Origin: Chaetorhynchus papuensis
Lineage: Eukaryota > Chordata > Aves > Passeriformes > Rhipiduridae
NCBI GenBank assembly: GCA_013396525.1
Contig: VWYX01000666.1
Span: 3,263-67,262 of the forward strand
Direction of reading: 5' to 3'
Length of the DNA: 64,000 nucleotides
The translations under genes were made by a program, and so were the position numbers. The notes under the pieces are model-generated. The model ran no database searches, had not been told where the DNA came from, and saw nothing but the letters and a program-made list of their open reading frames with translations. This document shows, piece after piece, positions 11,701 through 26,700 of this stretch (positions are counted from its first letter, which is position 1; every line of letters begins with the position of its first letter).

Positions 11701-14700
11701 GCTAAATCTTTCAGATTTCCCATCCTTTCTCTTGTAGTTATGTTCCTTAAAAGGGATCCCAACAGTTTAAGAGATGCAGTCATTTTTGAGGGAAAGCAAG
11801 GAAAAATCAGCCTATGTAAATGGAGGGAGAGATGACAGGTAAACTTTCCCAACTTGTAAGACCAGTGGCTTTGTGTAGAACTTAAAAAAACATTGAAACT
11901 ATTCTTCATATATAACAGTAAACCTATCCTTTAATGTATACTTGTGAAAAGAAAAGAACATTCATGTCCTCAAATTCTTTCTATATAATTTCATAGTATC
12001 AGGAAAAAGTTTCATGGTGAGCACCCTAAATATCTTTAAATAATTGCTAAGCAGTTTCTTTGTATATTCCTGCCCTCTGTGGCATATCAGTACTGGCTGT
12101 CTTATGAGGCAGTGCTAGTGTGAGAGAGCAGGCAGTGGGAATGCCTAGCTGCAAAGGATGCAGTATTCCTTTTTGGGAGCAGAGCCTCTTGAGATTCCAG
12201 CCTTCATGTGTTATTTTTAGCTATAATTTTTTTTTTGTACTCTGTACTTCCTGATGGATGAAATTAATCATGAGGTTTGGATAGAGGGTGTGATTCAGAC
12301 TTAGGCCTTCACATATTAAGCAATACTGCATTTCTAGAAACCTCTCCTTTTGGCCAACAGATGGATCAAGCTGATGAGATTCTTTACATGGCCCAGGTTT
12401 TCCACGTGATACAAGGAGTAAGCAGACTTCCTTTAGTGATTTTACAAAGTAGTTGCTCATGCTATATGAATAGTAATTATTTCTCTGTTACAGCTTTGGT
12501 TGAGTGTTCATATGCTTTAATATCAAGTTCCTTCTGTTTGGTTTAGTAGTTTCTCATTAATAGAAGTCAGCAGGACAGATTGGTGGGTGTCTAAGGCCTC
12601 AAGCCGTGAAAGCCCTGGAATGTTTATTTTATCTGTAAGCATGTGATTTTTACTGAAAATGAAAGGGATATTGGCATACTTTGGTTGATGGAAGGCCTTC
12701 TGGAAAGGTGACAAAAGCAATGCAAATCATGGCAGCCCTGTGTGTATGCTTTACAGTATTGTCCGTGACTGCTTATGTTATAGAGAAAATAACAAGCATT
12801 TGAGTTGGTGAATTCTGTAGAAGGTACAAGATTAGAGCAGAACTTCTGCCTTCTCTATTGGAAAGTGAGGAAAGGACTGAATTGTTACATTTCTTTTAAA
12901 TTCTAGTCTTTTTTAAGACTGACCGTAACACTCACAGTTGCAATTTATTGCAATAAGTACTGAAAATTGAGGTGTCCTAAATACACGGTTCTGTCTGCCT
13001 TGGAAGAACAAACAGTTCAGAGCTCAAAACTGAAGGCACAGCTTCCAGCTCCACTAGATGTCAGCCAAGACCAAATGACTGAGCTCTGTACATCTGCAGA
13101 TTGCTTTCTCTTCTAAACCCTTGCCTGTTGCAAAATACGTTGGACAACAGCTTTCCATGGTTGGTTGGTGTGTGTAATAATACTGTTTTGGATGTAGGTG
13201 GGAGAGGCCATTTTATGGCACTGTAAGTGAACCTGTTTTGATTAAGTTACTAGGCAATCTTGGGTTGGGTATTTGAGGCTCTCTTAACCATATCAGAGTA
13301 ACGTTAGATGTTTCCAAATACACTCCTCTGTGGTACAGTGATCATCTGTAGCTTCCCAGCTAAAGAAGAAAAGATGTTTAAATATTTCCTTGGTTTTTTT
13401 TTTTTCCATCTGTCTGTCATTATAGCTGTGTTACCTGATATATTACCAGTGCAGGGCTTTCCTCTGTGCACTGTCCTTGAGTGCATGGATGTCTTGATCT
13501 TAGATACCACAAACCATGGAGGTTCCCTCAGTTCCCTTCAGGGAAACAGCCCAGCAAACAGCCTTCTTTTTGCTTTAGTTAACATTACTGATTTAAACAT
13601 CACAGCAATATACTCATTACTTGAAAAGAGCTTATGAGTGTATCTTTTCATCATACTGTAGCACACAAACACTCAATGACTTTTGTTTGAATGATATCTT
13701 GAAAAATTTCCCTTTCTTTAACTGGACATGTTGTACTACCTAAAATTACCTAGGATGTTTCACTCAAATGGTTTTTATTACTATTGGACTTGCCTCCATG
13801 ATTGTAACATTGCTTTTCATATTCCACTGACATTTTCTCCAAATACATTGCAAGAAACATACCATGAGTCTAAGGAGTACAGTGTTATTGTAAGTTTAAA
13901 TGGAAGTGTAAAGCTCATCCATAGCAAAAGCTCCTAATTTTTAAGAAGAAAATGCTGAGAAATTAAGGAAGAAATCAGACAAGTCAGCTGGAACTTCAGA
14001 GAATTTTGTAGAATTGATACTTTTAAAAATTACAGGTGCAGAAATTTGCCTCTGCTACAAGCTCCAGATTTTGGGGAGAGAGTGGATGCACAGCATCAAG
14101 GGTTTATAGGCAGAGTTCTAACCAGAAGAAGAGCTTTATGAGACTTACATTGGGAATCAGCCTACAAAGAAGAAAACTCTTTGATCACATTCCTCTCCTC
14201 TTGCTGCAGGACAGTGTAGGGAATAAAGGGGAATTTTCAGGCCTAAGTACAACTTGATTTTTGCCAGGTAAAATGAAAAACTGCATTAAGTTCAGAAAGA
14301 TTTGTAAAGAGGAATTGAAAACACATTGTGGGACCTGTGCATGATTTTGATGTAGCATTTAGACACTTTTCCTTTCATATGCTCACGTGTTAGAATTAGG
14401 GGAAATTGTGGTAAAGGACTTCTGAGGGCTGAAGTTGAATTACATTAGAGACATAAGCACAAAATAATGTGTGTTTCAAGAACTTTCTGGTGAGAAAAAG
14501 GGAAGAGGCCAGTTCAAGATAAATGAGGAAAGAAAAAAGTATTGGATGTCTTTGAGTGATTTTAGTTCACATTCTGTGTATAGTATACAAGATAATGCAA
14601 GTTTTTATTTAAAAACAAAAAAGTCATGCTGATCTGTCCCTTTTAAAACTCAAAGTCATTCTGGTCAGCAACAAGTGTGAAGCCAGTGCTTCATTCAAGC

Positions 14701-17700
14701 TACAGTAATGCTACAAATGACATCCTGGCTTTGCAAGGGAATGGCTGAGATTCTTTCTGGCTCATATGTATCTTCCTGGGTGATAGTAAAGTTGCCTGCA
14801 AGATCATTTAATTTTCTTGGAAAATATAGAGCTGCGTAAATGAAATAAGGCAAGTACAATGTAACCACTTCTGCTTGCTCAGAGAGAGGGGTTAGAGAAA
14901 TAAAGAGTCCTTGTAGACAAAACTTTAGACTTGTTTAAAACTACATAAGAAACAGAATGCATGAATGTCTAGCTGAACCTTTTTCCTAGCTGTAGTCTTA
15001 TCTTGCTGCTGTAGCCACTCTTTGAGGAAAACATAAGAAACACAACTTCACAGTAATAACTCTCTGGAACATGTTTTATTTATTTCTGTCATGAAGTTAC
15101 AAATATGTGTAGGAGATGTGATTTAGCCACGTGGTTACACTGTCTGCTGTGGCTGAGGAATCCAGCGTTTAGTAACTGTCAGCAGAGGAGAATTAATTAG
15201 GCTACAAAGGAGAGGTCCACAACTTCCAGCAGGCGATGGGGGACAGTGACTGTTGTGTATCATGTGTCCAGTGGTGAATGATCGAGCACGAGGAATTGGA
15301 TTACTCTGACTTCTGACATCTTGCATTGAATCTCAAAATGTTTCTTTCTTCTGAAGTTTAGAGGTAGAGATGCTTGCAGTGGAGTTTTGAAACTAATTTT
15401 GCTTTATTTGCAGCTTTAGTCAGTTCTCCATGGTATGATTATTAATGGGACTAAAAGAGATCCTTGAACAAGCATTTGAGTCTCTCTCCTTGTTCATGTT
15501 TGCAGCTCAAATCCAATCCCAGCAATAATGAGGAAAAAGAAGCCCAGACTCAGCTGACAAAATCTGATGAGCTGCAGCGCCTGCATTCACAAGCATTATC
15601 TGCCTACCAGCAAGAGGATTACGAAGCTGCTATTTCTCTTCTTGATGAAATCTTGGCAGTAAGTGTTAAGTCAAATGGTACTGTGAAAGGAAAGTAAGAG
15701 CTTCTGTCTGACATCTGTGTGTTTTTGTTTAATAGTTTCTTCACTGGTATGAAAATGACTTCAGTGTAACTGGTTTAGTTTTGCTGAGCACCATGGGTCT
15801 GTAATGATGCTGGAGATTGGAGAGCGCTGAGCACTAACTGCAAAAGAAGTCAAAATAATATTTTGTGTTAAAGATACTTCAGTGAAACTTCTGTTACAGA
15901 TAACTTTTTTGATTCTACTTTCCTATTTTTTTCCTATTTTTCTACAGTTCGGTATTGGGGAAGCTGGGAAAAAGGTTTTCTGAAATCAGTGAAGTTTTGC
16001 CAAATACAGGAGTTGTAGGTTTTTTCATCTGGATTTTTCATTGCATATATGCAGACAGTTTTTGTCTTGAGAAAATGAAGTAACAAAAGACAAAAAAACC
16101 CCCACAAAATTAAAAATGTATATAGCTAGCTGAATTTTCAGCTTGTTCCTTAGGTATCTGTATTTGTTGAATCTTAATTGGTATAGACAGCCCGATAGTG
16201 TAAGTGTAAATAACTCAATCATGAGGGAATTCTGTGTGTCATATAGAAATGTACTAAAAGACAGTTAACTGCTATGACTCTGCACGTACAAAGTAGTGCT
16301 GTTGACTTGGAGTTTACAACCGTGGAGCTTATGGTGAAGGAACTGCCACAGTGTGGGCATTGGTTTATGGTGAGGCAATGTGGAAAAGCAGAAAAGCCTC
16401 CTCTAAAATGATAGTTTCCAAACAACTGATAAGACACAGATTTAATTCCCTAAACCAAATTTTGATAGGCAGTTCCTTATGAGTAATTATTTTTGCCTTA
16501 CTGTGACATTTTTACCTTTCTTTATTCTTAAAATCCAGATGTTAAGGTCAAACTTTGTGGAGCTGCATCTTACCTACAGGCTTCTTCCTAGAGGGCAACC
16601 GACAGCTTGGTCCTTGCTGTTCATTACCTCTATTCTTTTGGGAAGATACAATAATTTATGATTCTGATATCTTTTCCTGGAGGCTCAACAGACTGTCCTA
16701 GTTTAAGCAATGCCAGTAGATTTAATTCATCTCTCTGCATGAGTTCATTGAATCATTTACAAAATTTTCAGGCCTTTGTTTTCTATTTGGGCAGGTGCAT
16801 CACAGCATCCACCAGGAAGCAGAGATGCTAATTTCATGAGCTCTGCATGCAGCTTGAACCTTATGCTATTGCAGTTGGCAAAGTGAAATTAAATGGGATT
16901 TTTCTTTTGGGGAGGAGAAGTGAAGTGTTATGGACCAAAAACAAGCTTTAATTTTGATTTCTCAAGGTTTGTGTTTGGGATGCAGAGCTTCGGGAACTTC
17001 GAGCAGAGTGTTATATAAAGGAAGGGGAACCAAGCAAAGCCATTAGTGACTTGAAAGCTGCTGCCAAATTAAAGAATGATAATACTGAAGCCTTCTATAA
17101 AATCAGCAGAATATATTATCAGCTGGGGGACCATGAATTATCTCTCAGGTAATTTTACTATTTGCTATTATTATTATAATTGAGACAGAAAATATATAGG
17201 TCTTGATAAACCATGAAATATCTGTTGTGAGGAATTTGGATGGAGAAGCAACTGTGGTCTAGAACTGATAAAGGGAATTCCTTTCTAGAAACTAAGAATT
17301 GGCAGTGAAGATACCCATGTTTTTTCTTGGCAAGACCAGCCATCAGTGGTTCCAGGCATCTTGTTTCCTTAAATAGAAGCCAGAGTACCTGTCCATCAGA
17401 GTTGCTTACAGGTGCTGTCTTCATTGTATTTCTCCATCCTACAAGGAAGTCCTTCTCTAAACTTCCTTTAGTGGAGCCTTTTTTTAACCTTAAACCTCTA
17501 TTGAAGTTATGTTTAAGATACAGACAGAAAGTATATACTTTAAGGTTACAAACTTAACTATAAATAAAAAGTACAGGAGCATCCAAGTATGAAGAGCTCG
17601 GGGTGCAGAGCTGTTTGCCTTTCATTCCTACAGACAGTCCAGGATGACTTTTTGATAATGCCCTATCCTTTTATTTATACTGAGTTAAGTTTAAGGTCTT

Positions 17701-20700
17701 ATTCTCATATGTCCCTAGTCAATCTGGCAGATAACTGCCCTTACCTAGTCCAGACTGTTCAGTTTGTACTCTGTGCCTAGCTGCACAAATGGTGCAGCTT
17801 CCTTTGGCACAGAAGTGGTTTCTCTGCCAATCATAATTTCAGGTGTGCTGCCTTCATCTCCAGAATCCTTCCAATATGGTTTCTGCTGCGGAATCCCTTC
17901 AGTAAGGTGAAAAGAACTGAAAAAGCCTGAGTTTCTTTTCTTGGTGGATGGAGGCTGCATGTGATTATAATTGCAAAAATTCATTTTATAGCTGGCCAAA
18001 AGTAAACACGAAAGCACTTGGTTTGCATTAGGCATCTGCTTTCCAGAGCATACTTAATCTTGTGAGCTCATAGGTCACTTCTGTGATGACTTTTGGTAGC
18101 TGGCCATCACTTTGCACAGTGATTTTAAGTATAGGTGGTTTTTTTTGTTATTTAAAAGTGCAAATGAGAGCACTGTTGAAGAACAGAATGGAATCAGAAT
18201 GAAGGGATAAGCCTCTTTCTTTTATTCTGATCTGATACCAATATTTTTTTGCATCATGAGATATACTAAGAGTTCTATAGCTCCTGGACTTGCTGGGTGC
18301 TTGCTGTTCTCCTTCCCTTAGTTTCTTCCTCTTACAGGCCTAATTATTTTCAAATAATAAGATATTTTTGTCTGTGCTTAGGAACAGAATAAGATTTTGT
18401 AATCTCTTCCTGAAATTGACAACGTGGTTGTGCTATGAGGACTATGGGATCCAAAACATTTATTCCTTCATATGATTGCATTCCGGAGGGTTTTGGGGTA
18501 TTTTTAGACTTTTGACTATTTTGAGAGATATGTGCCCTAATCAGAGTCTGATTAAACATTCTTCACAGTGAAACGTCAGGCTCAGGCTTGGTTGAGTTTC
18601 CTTCAAGGAGGTTTGAGTCTTAGCTGAGCTTTATCTGTTTGAAGCAGTACAAAATACACTTCAACACAGGAACTTCGTAATAAATCTGAGTTACAATTGA
18701 TGGTAATTTTCATATATATTTATCTGAGAACTGCTGAATAGAATTTCTTTCACAGAGTACCATTTTCTTTGGCTCTTTAGTCAGTTATTTATGTAAGATT
18801 TAATTTTTAATGTGTTTGGCAATACAAAATAATAAAAACCAAAACCAGATAAATATCCTTGTATGTTTTGGAAGAGTCTTGTTGGTCTCACTTTATATTA
18901 ATTTTTGGATGAAGGGAGAGATTGTGTAATGAACTCAAGTGTTGTTCTGAACAGCTTATATATGCTGCATTGTGTCTCTGGGTGAAATTTCGTGGTATGT
19001 GGTGACCTAGTTTTTTGGTTGGTTTTTTTTTTTCCCCCCTTCTCCTTACCTCCCTGTGAAAAGTGAGGTCCGGGAGTGTCTGAAACTGGACCAAGACCAT
19101 AAGCAGTGCTTCTCTCTCTATAAGCAAGTAAAGAAACTCAATAAGCAGATCGAGTCAGCAGAGGAACTCATCAGAGAAGGCAGGTAAGTATTCACTGCTA
19201 TATTAAAGACAAAAAAAAAGAAAAAACCCACAATTGAGGCACCAGCTTACTGATTGAGGAGCTGATTAAAGTGATGCTTTTTGCATGTGTCAGTTGAAGT
19301 GGATAACTGAGCACAGCTCTCAAATTACAATTAAAATAAATATTGACTCGCATAGCAACAATTCTATTCCGATTCCTTCCGATGCCACTGTCTCCCCTTT
19401 GCATACTTAACTTCTTTCTGCAGCAGGTTGTAAGACTAACACAGGGATGGGAGTTTTCAGCTGTCATACACTGTTACTCAGCACTGATGAGACTATACCT
19501 CAGCACTGGGCTCCCCAGTGCAGGAGAGATGAAGCTACTGAGAATGTCCAGCGAAGTTCCACTGTGATAATGGAGGGACTGGAGCATCTCTCTCCTGCAA
19601 GGAAAGGCTGGGGTGGCTGAGAGTATTCGCCCTGAGACTTCTCTGCTACAGGGTGATTTCATCAATGTACCTGAAGGGAGAGTGCAAAGAGGGCAGAGCC
19701 AGGCTCTGCTCTGTGGTGTTCTGTGATGGGATCAGGCCAATAGGTGCAAACTGAAACAGGAAATTCCCTTGGAGCATAAGGAAATGTTTGTTACCCTGCC
19801 TCATTTTCCCTGGTGCAGGTTGTCCAGGGAGGTTATGGAGTCTCTCCACTTTGGAGTTATACAAAAGCATTTTGGACACAGATTTCTAGAGGTGGCATGG
19901 GCAGTGGGGTTGGACCAGATGATTTCCAGAAGTTCCTTCCCACTTCAGCTATTCTGTGATCAAAGGATTATATCTTAAGACTAAAACCACGTACTAACTC
20001 TGCAGTGCCTTGATGGCAGAAGTGGTTCTGACTGATAAGCTTTTTTTTTTCTTTTATGCACCCTGTTAAATGATAGACAGTGCCTCTATATTCTTGTACT
20101 TCTTGCTTTACTTCAGTTTTGTGTTCCCAAGCACATGACATCCAGCTGTAAGGACCCCAACAAATCATTTAGACATTGTCAAGGTGGCTTTTTTAAATGA
20201 AGTACATCAGGAATGTGAATAAGCACAACTGATGCCAGTTTTATTAAGCCAGAAGTCTCTTTGGACACTTTTCACTTATTTAGTCAGTATCAGCACAGTT
20301 TCAAGGAGTCTGAGAGTTTGCAGTTCTCTAGCTTGTAGCAACCCATGGGTTCAGTCTCACTCTTGCATTTTTAGGTAAGCGTTCTAATCTGTTTCTCACT
20401 CAAACCATGTAACTTTAGCATTTTGAGATCTTCACAGCAAAATTACACTTTACAGTGTGACTTGTGAAGAGGAAAAGGAGAAAACATATGCCTGAGTAAG
20501 CTGGCATAAGGAGCTTTTTTGTACCTCTGTGAAGGTACCTTTTGTAGTGTGCAGGTAGTGCAGTGCTCACACCAAGACTCCAGACTGAGTCCATCTCAGG
20601 TGTTAGAGGGGGAGATGCTTATTTTGAAGTTCAGAGTCGTCCTGGACAGGAGGCAAATCTGGAGACTCTTAACTGTGCATGGTGACGGATGGCAGTCATT

Positions 20701-23700
20701 ACCTTCTGCATAAGCCTGACACGCCTAATGCCTGCTCTTTTGTCTCACAGTGCAGAAAAGGGAATGGGGTGTAATTCTTGAAGTGCCTGCAAGTTTTCTT
20801 CATTCTGTTGTTTCACACCTTGCCTTTAAGACTATTCAAGTGAAGGTCCTTTGCTAGAAGGATGGGAAAATATGTGTATTTTAAGAATTTTTACATAAAT
20901 CGCAACACCCTGAGATAGTGATTACATTTGATGATATTATGCTTTATGATTTAAACAGGTATGAAGATGCTATCAGTAAATACGATTCTGTAATGAAAAC
21001 TGAACCAGAAGTCACAGTTTATTCTACTCGTGCCAAAGAAAGAATCTGTCACTGCTTATCAAAGGTAATTCTGCTTATCTCCCTCTGTTAATGTCTTTAA
21101 GACAGTCACAAAACAAAACCCCCACAACAACATGAGTTTTATTTTACTTTTGCCTCTCTAGAATCAGCAGGCTACAGAAGCCATCAAACTTTGTACAGAA
21201 GTTCTGCAGCTGGAACCAACCAATGTGAATGCCCTGAAGGACAGAGCAGAGGCTTATTTGCTGGAAGACATGTATGAAGAAGGTACTGTTGTATGCCATT
21301 GGCACATACTGTTTTGTGGACGTTTAAAATGTAGTCAGTGTTTCAAAGCCTTTTCTTTAACATGTACTTTGATTCTACACTATGTTATCCTTAATTAGCA
21401 CTGGTAGTTGCAGATTTACAAAAATACTTGGTGGTAATTTTGTCTTGATTAGTGTAAGCGGAATGTACTTGTTTTATCTACAGCAGAGTTGTCTATACAA
21501 GAGTGGACTGTGTTCAGGATGTTTTATGAGACTGTGCAGCTTACTCAAATCAGACACGTTTTATATAATCAGCAGTGTCAGAGAATTGCATTTAGAGGTA
21601 AAAGGTAATTAAAGTTAGGGTGATGTAAATCCATTTAGGAGCTCCATTTTCATGTCTTGAGATGGCAGCATGAAATAACACTGTTCTATTCCCTAGCACG
21701 TGCTGAGGGCAGAGGAAGTTAACAGCCATTGCTTCTCCTTCGTGGATCTCTGTAGTGTTGCTCAGAGAGTAAACTGATTCTATTCCTGAGGCTGCATTTT
21801 CCATATGGAGTTTCTTACAATGCATCCTATTACACGGAGTGATAGAAATGAACTCTAAGATTATCAAGTCCAACCACTAACCCAGCACTGCCAAGTCCAC
21901 CACTAAACCATGTCCCCAAGTGCCATATCTACATCACTTTTAAATACCTCCAGGGAGGGTGACTCAACTCTTGTGAATTAGAGGAAAGAAAAGTTTTGTA
22001 ATGAGGTTCTGCACAAATGCAGAGAGCCATCCTGGTTTTGTGCTGGGGCAAATGCCTCCCTGTTAGGGGATATAATGAAACAGAGGACATGCCTGGGGTC
22101 TGGGAGAGCTTATTTCCTGTGCTGGTGCCTGCTGAGCTTGGCCTAGCCTGGTTCCAAGTTCTGCTAGAGCAGAACTGTGCTTCTCCAGGTTCTGTAGCAT
22201 TTCCCGTGCCTTCCTCCTGCCCTTGACAGCAGTGAGGTGGTTGTGGTTACACTCTGCCTTCCAGCAGAGCCCCCATCAGCAGCATTACAGCCCATTAACG
22301 TTCATCTGCCTGAAGGTGTCTTCATTTATCCTTCAGTTTTAACTGCACTAAAATGATGGTTGATTTCTCTTTGCTGTGGAGGACACTAGAGCAATTAAAA
22401 TTGTAGTCCTATATTTAAAGGGGCAAACTGATTCTCATTCTTCCCTGAAAAAAATTTCCAAGCTGGAGGCACCTATTTTCCTGTTAAAGGTAGGAAAATT
22501 TCCAAGTACTTGTAATTCAGAACTTTGAAGGCGATTATTGTTAAGTGTTCAAGATGCAGTTCACTATGTATAGCTGAGTTCATCAAATGGTTTTAATTAC
22601 TTCATAATCACATGAGATCCAGGGCTTGTCTACAGAGACAGATGTTTAATGACTCCATTTCTGGCATACCTCATAAGTACAGGAGTCTATCTGCCTAGAG
22701 CACAAGTTTTGCCAAAGAAGGAAAAAAACTGCATTGCTGTTTCAAAATTGGTCACAACATACTAATTTTTTTCAGTTTTCTTTTTTTTTCCCCTCCCCAC
22801 TCTACTACTGTAGGGGTTTCATTAAGAGCATAAACTGGTTCTGTTATTTCTCTAACAGTCTTGGCACGGATGTAGGTTGTCTGCAGTTACTCAGGATTTT
22901 TTGATGGGAAATTGGCCATCATTCCACATGCAGAATTAATCTGTCTCTGTTTTAAAAATGCAGGCAAGATACCAAAGCCAGTGAAGTTGTTTAGAGATAC
23001 AATGTGACTACCTTTTGAGAGATCATGAAGATTCTTGTATTGAAATAATGAGAGTTAGATTTGACTGAAGTATTGAAATGGAAAATGACACTGGGAAGTA
23101 GTTGTTCCTTTCATGTCATGGAGCAGGATGAAAGGAAGCTTTCTGAAACAGCAGGCTGGTAAGAAGCAGCAGTGACTCTTTTTTGTTAGTGAGGTACTAC
23201 TGCTTTTAGAAATAGTGACTCAAAAGATTTGATTAAATACCTCACTTGACATGCTAGGAATTAGTAATAAGTCTCCTGGCTTCATAGCAAACTTCTTGTG
23301 GTCATGGAACTGCCATCCTCTTCCACCTGCTTCCAACCCTCACCCCTCAGATGGAGAGAGCAATTTGCTCTCTGAAAGAGGAAAATCCCTGCACTGTAGT
23401 GTACAATCAAAATTAGAGAGGGAAAGTGCAATGTGTACTTGCTGAGTGTGCTGGGTGCATTCCCTCTGCAGTGTGCAACACTGAAACAGCTTCCCTTGTG
23501 CTTAATGCTTTCAGTCCTTAAATAAAGAAGCTGATTTAGAAAAAAAGAAGAGAAATCCGATACTGTCATGGCAAGTAGTTGACCCCTGAGCAAGTTTCCC
23601 ACAAAGGTGCTGTAGGTGATGTGCTGCTCAGTGAGGCTGAGCAATCTGACCTGCATTTGGCAGGACGTTGTGCTGGCACCTCCTGGTATTATTGAAGCAG

Positions 23701-26700
23701 ATTAAGTTCAGTGGTGCTTAAAATTACTGGAGCAATAAAGCAGCATAATGGAATCCCTGCATTTTCACTGCTTTTATTAGTTTTGATGGCATATATTGGG
23801 CACACATATTAGGGCACACTCCTGTTTTGGGGTTTTTTTTAATGACTGGACAAATTATTAAAAATACCAGTAGAAGCCAAAATGCTTTAAGCAGCAAAGG
23901 CAGGGTCCTGTGATGTGAAAATGAATAGAAATTTTGTTTAGTTTGTAGTAGCCTAGGAAGTTGTTTGGGCTCTGGCAATACTTTTTGGAATAATTTTTTT
24001 TTCAGTAACTGAAACAAGATTGCGGTGGTATCAGATGTCTGGGTAATGCAAATTCATTAGCACTTCCTGCTGTCTTGCTCAGAAACAGTGAAAAACAAAT
24101 GTAACACCTGCTGAGAAATAGCATCTGCTTGGAAATAATCTGGTGCAAGTACTTTTTGTAACTTGAGAAACCTAAGAGACTTGGATCTGCAAATGAGACC
24201 TTGAGGATTATAACAGTGAAAGAAGTGCAGTCTCATTAAAGACTTCAACTTGCTTCCCTTGATAAATTTTGATATTAAAGAATATATAAACTTGGTGTCT
24301 TAAGCACTTGCAATAATAATAGAATTTACTTAAAGAAGTGAAGACCTCAAATTGCTTAAAAATTTCTTCTCTTGCTTTCATTCCTGAGAAATGCAACTCT
24401 TGAAATAAAAGTGAGAGCATGCCTTGGGAAAAAAAACATAAAATATAACTGTCTGCATATTATGCATGCAGAGGTGTAAAATAAAGCCAATATTTGCCTT
24501 TTGCTAACAATATGAGCTTAGTGGTAGTCTGAAATCTGTCTTTGTAGTTGTTAAAGAGGAAGAGACTTTCTATTGTGTTGATTGAGTGCAGACTGGGGGA
24601 GAAGAATGAATATTAAAGACTCCGGTTAATTCATCCTTCACTTGAACAACAATGTGGGACTGATGTGCAGAGAGCTTTTCAAGTACTAATTGCTGAATTT
24701 TTCTTCTTGGTTTCTTTTTCCTCCTCCGAGTCTTAGATGCTCATTATGTTCATCCTTGTGACTGTAGTAACATCTAGAGAATGTTGTGACCTACATTGGT
24801 ACCCACCCTTCTCTTTCATTTCCCACGAGTGTGATGAACCTAAAGAAAGTCACCTAATTCGTATGTGAATATGAATTTCCTCTATTCCAATGTTTTCTAA
24901 TTTAGAAAAAAACCCCAAAACATGTCAAGTTGAAACAAAAGTTTTGCTGTGTATATATGGTAATAACGAATCTTCAGTTTCGTTGAGTGGTTGCATTCTT
25001 TAAATGGAAGTTTGTAGAGTTGTGTGACCTTTTTTCATTGACTTTTTTTACAAAAGCTATTAAAGACTACGAGACTGCTCAAGCCAATAGTGAAAATGAC
25101 CAGCAGATTCGGGAAGGGCTGGAACGTGCCCAGAGAATGCTGAAGCAATCACAGAAGAGGGATTACTATAAAATCCTGGGAGTAAAAAGGTGAGATATTA
25201 ATTCCAGAGATGATGATGTGAAAGGTGGTTATTTAAACCAGTACTTCTAGGGTTGATCACTTGAATTTGTTCTGATGAGTGTTAATTTTTGTTCTGTATC
25301 TTGCTATCTTCACTCTTCTGCTGTACTAACTTTAGTGTTCAGCTTGTAAAGTAGCATTTGTTTACAATTCCTTTAGAAAGAGTGGAAAAACAACAGCAGG
25401 AAGAGAGGAAATTAATTCTTTGGGGAGAAATTCATAGTATAGATGATCCTGAGTCATGTGAATGAGGAAGAAATGAAGACTGCCAAGAATTACTGAAAGT
25501 AACAAAAAATTATGCCAGATAGTGTGGTAGATTGGAAGAGTCTGGAAGGACTGAGTAAAAGATATCAAAAACCCTTCTGCCATTAAACTTGAGAGACCAG
25601 CTACTTCCCTTGCTAATGAGGAGCAAAGAAAGTTCTGAACTAGTATTGGTTGTCCTTCCAGTTGTGAACTAATTTGATCTGTTTTGTTGTTCACCTGATG
25701 GTAAATTCCTCAGAATGAGAACTGTATTCTGCAGTGTCACTGGCAGTAGCATCTTTCCAAGGGAAGTAAATGGGTGGTGAAGGAGAGAGTGAGGAATCTT
25801 TGTTTAAGGTTGCAACTTGCTTCCTTTCTTTTGTGTAAAGAGTCTTCAATGTCACTTGCAGAAGGTTAACAGCACCTCATAACTTTCCTGATGCCCTTAA
25901 TTAGTGTCTCAGTGTTTAAAATAAACTTCATTAGTGTTGCATACGAGCAATCGGAAAATGAAGTTATCTGTAATTTTATCCATCCAGAAATGCTCGAAAG
26001 CAAGAAATCATAAAAGCTTACAGAAAGCTGGCATCCCAGTGGCACCCTGATAACTTCCAGAGTGAGGAAGAAAAGAAGAAAGCAGAGAAAAAATTCATCG
26101 ATATCGCAGCTGCTAAAGAAGTCCTCACTGACCCAGGTAATGATGCAGTACCTTCATTTTTTTAGTTACTTTTTTTGTATCAAGGTCAAAACACAAGTGT
26201 AAGTCATAAGAAGCATTACAGCTTCCCTTTTTCCCTTTCTGCCCTTACCCGTCTTGAGGAAGCAGTCCACTAATACTTGTATCCAGTCTTTTGCATGAAG
26301 TCAGATGTAAATTTGGAATTACTGTGTTTCAATGACTTTTAACAAAAGTCAAATAAAAATTATATTTTGAAGGTCTCTTCTAGGGATATCATCTTGTAGA
26401 GATTTCCAGGACTGACTAACTCTGGATATGCTTATATAAAGGATATGTGTATCTCCTTCTGCTTCAAGTGCTATTGCAAACTGCATTTAGATTATAACAC
26501 CAACTGAATTGTTCCAGGGAAACCCTGTTATTCCTGTGCCATGATTCCACCTTGGTTTTGTTTCCTCCAGAAATGAGGCGGAAGTTTGATGCGGGAGAGG
26601 ACCCTCTGGATGCAGAGAGCCAGCAGGGTGGCAATAACCCTTTCCACAGGAACTGGAACACGTGGCAAGGATTCAACCCCTTTGGTTCTGGAGGAGGACC

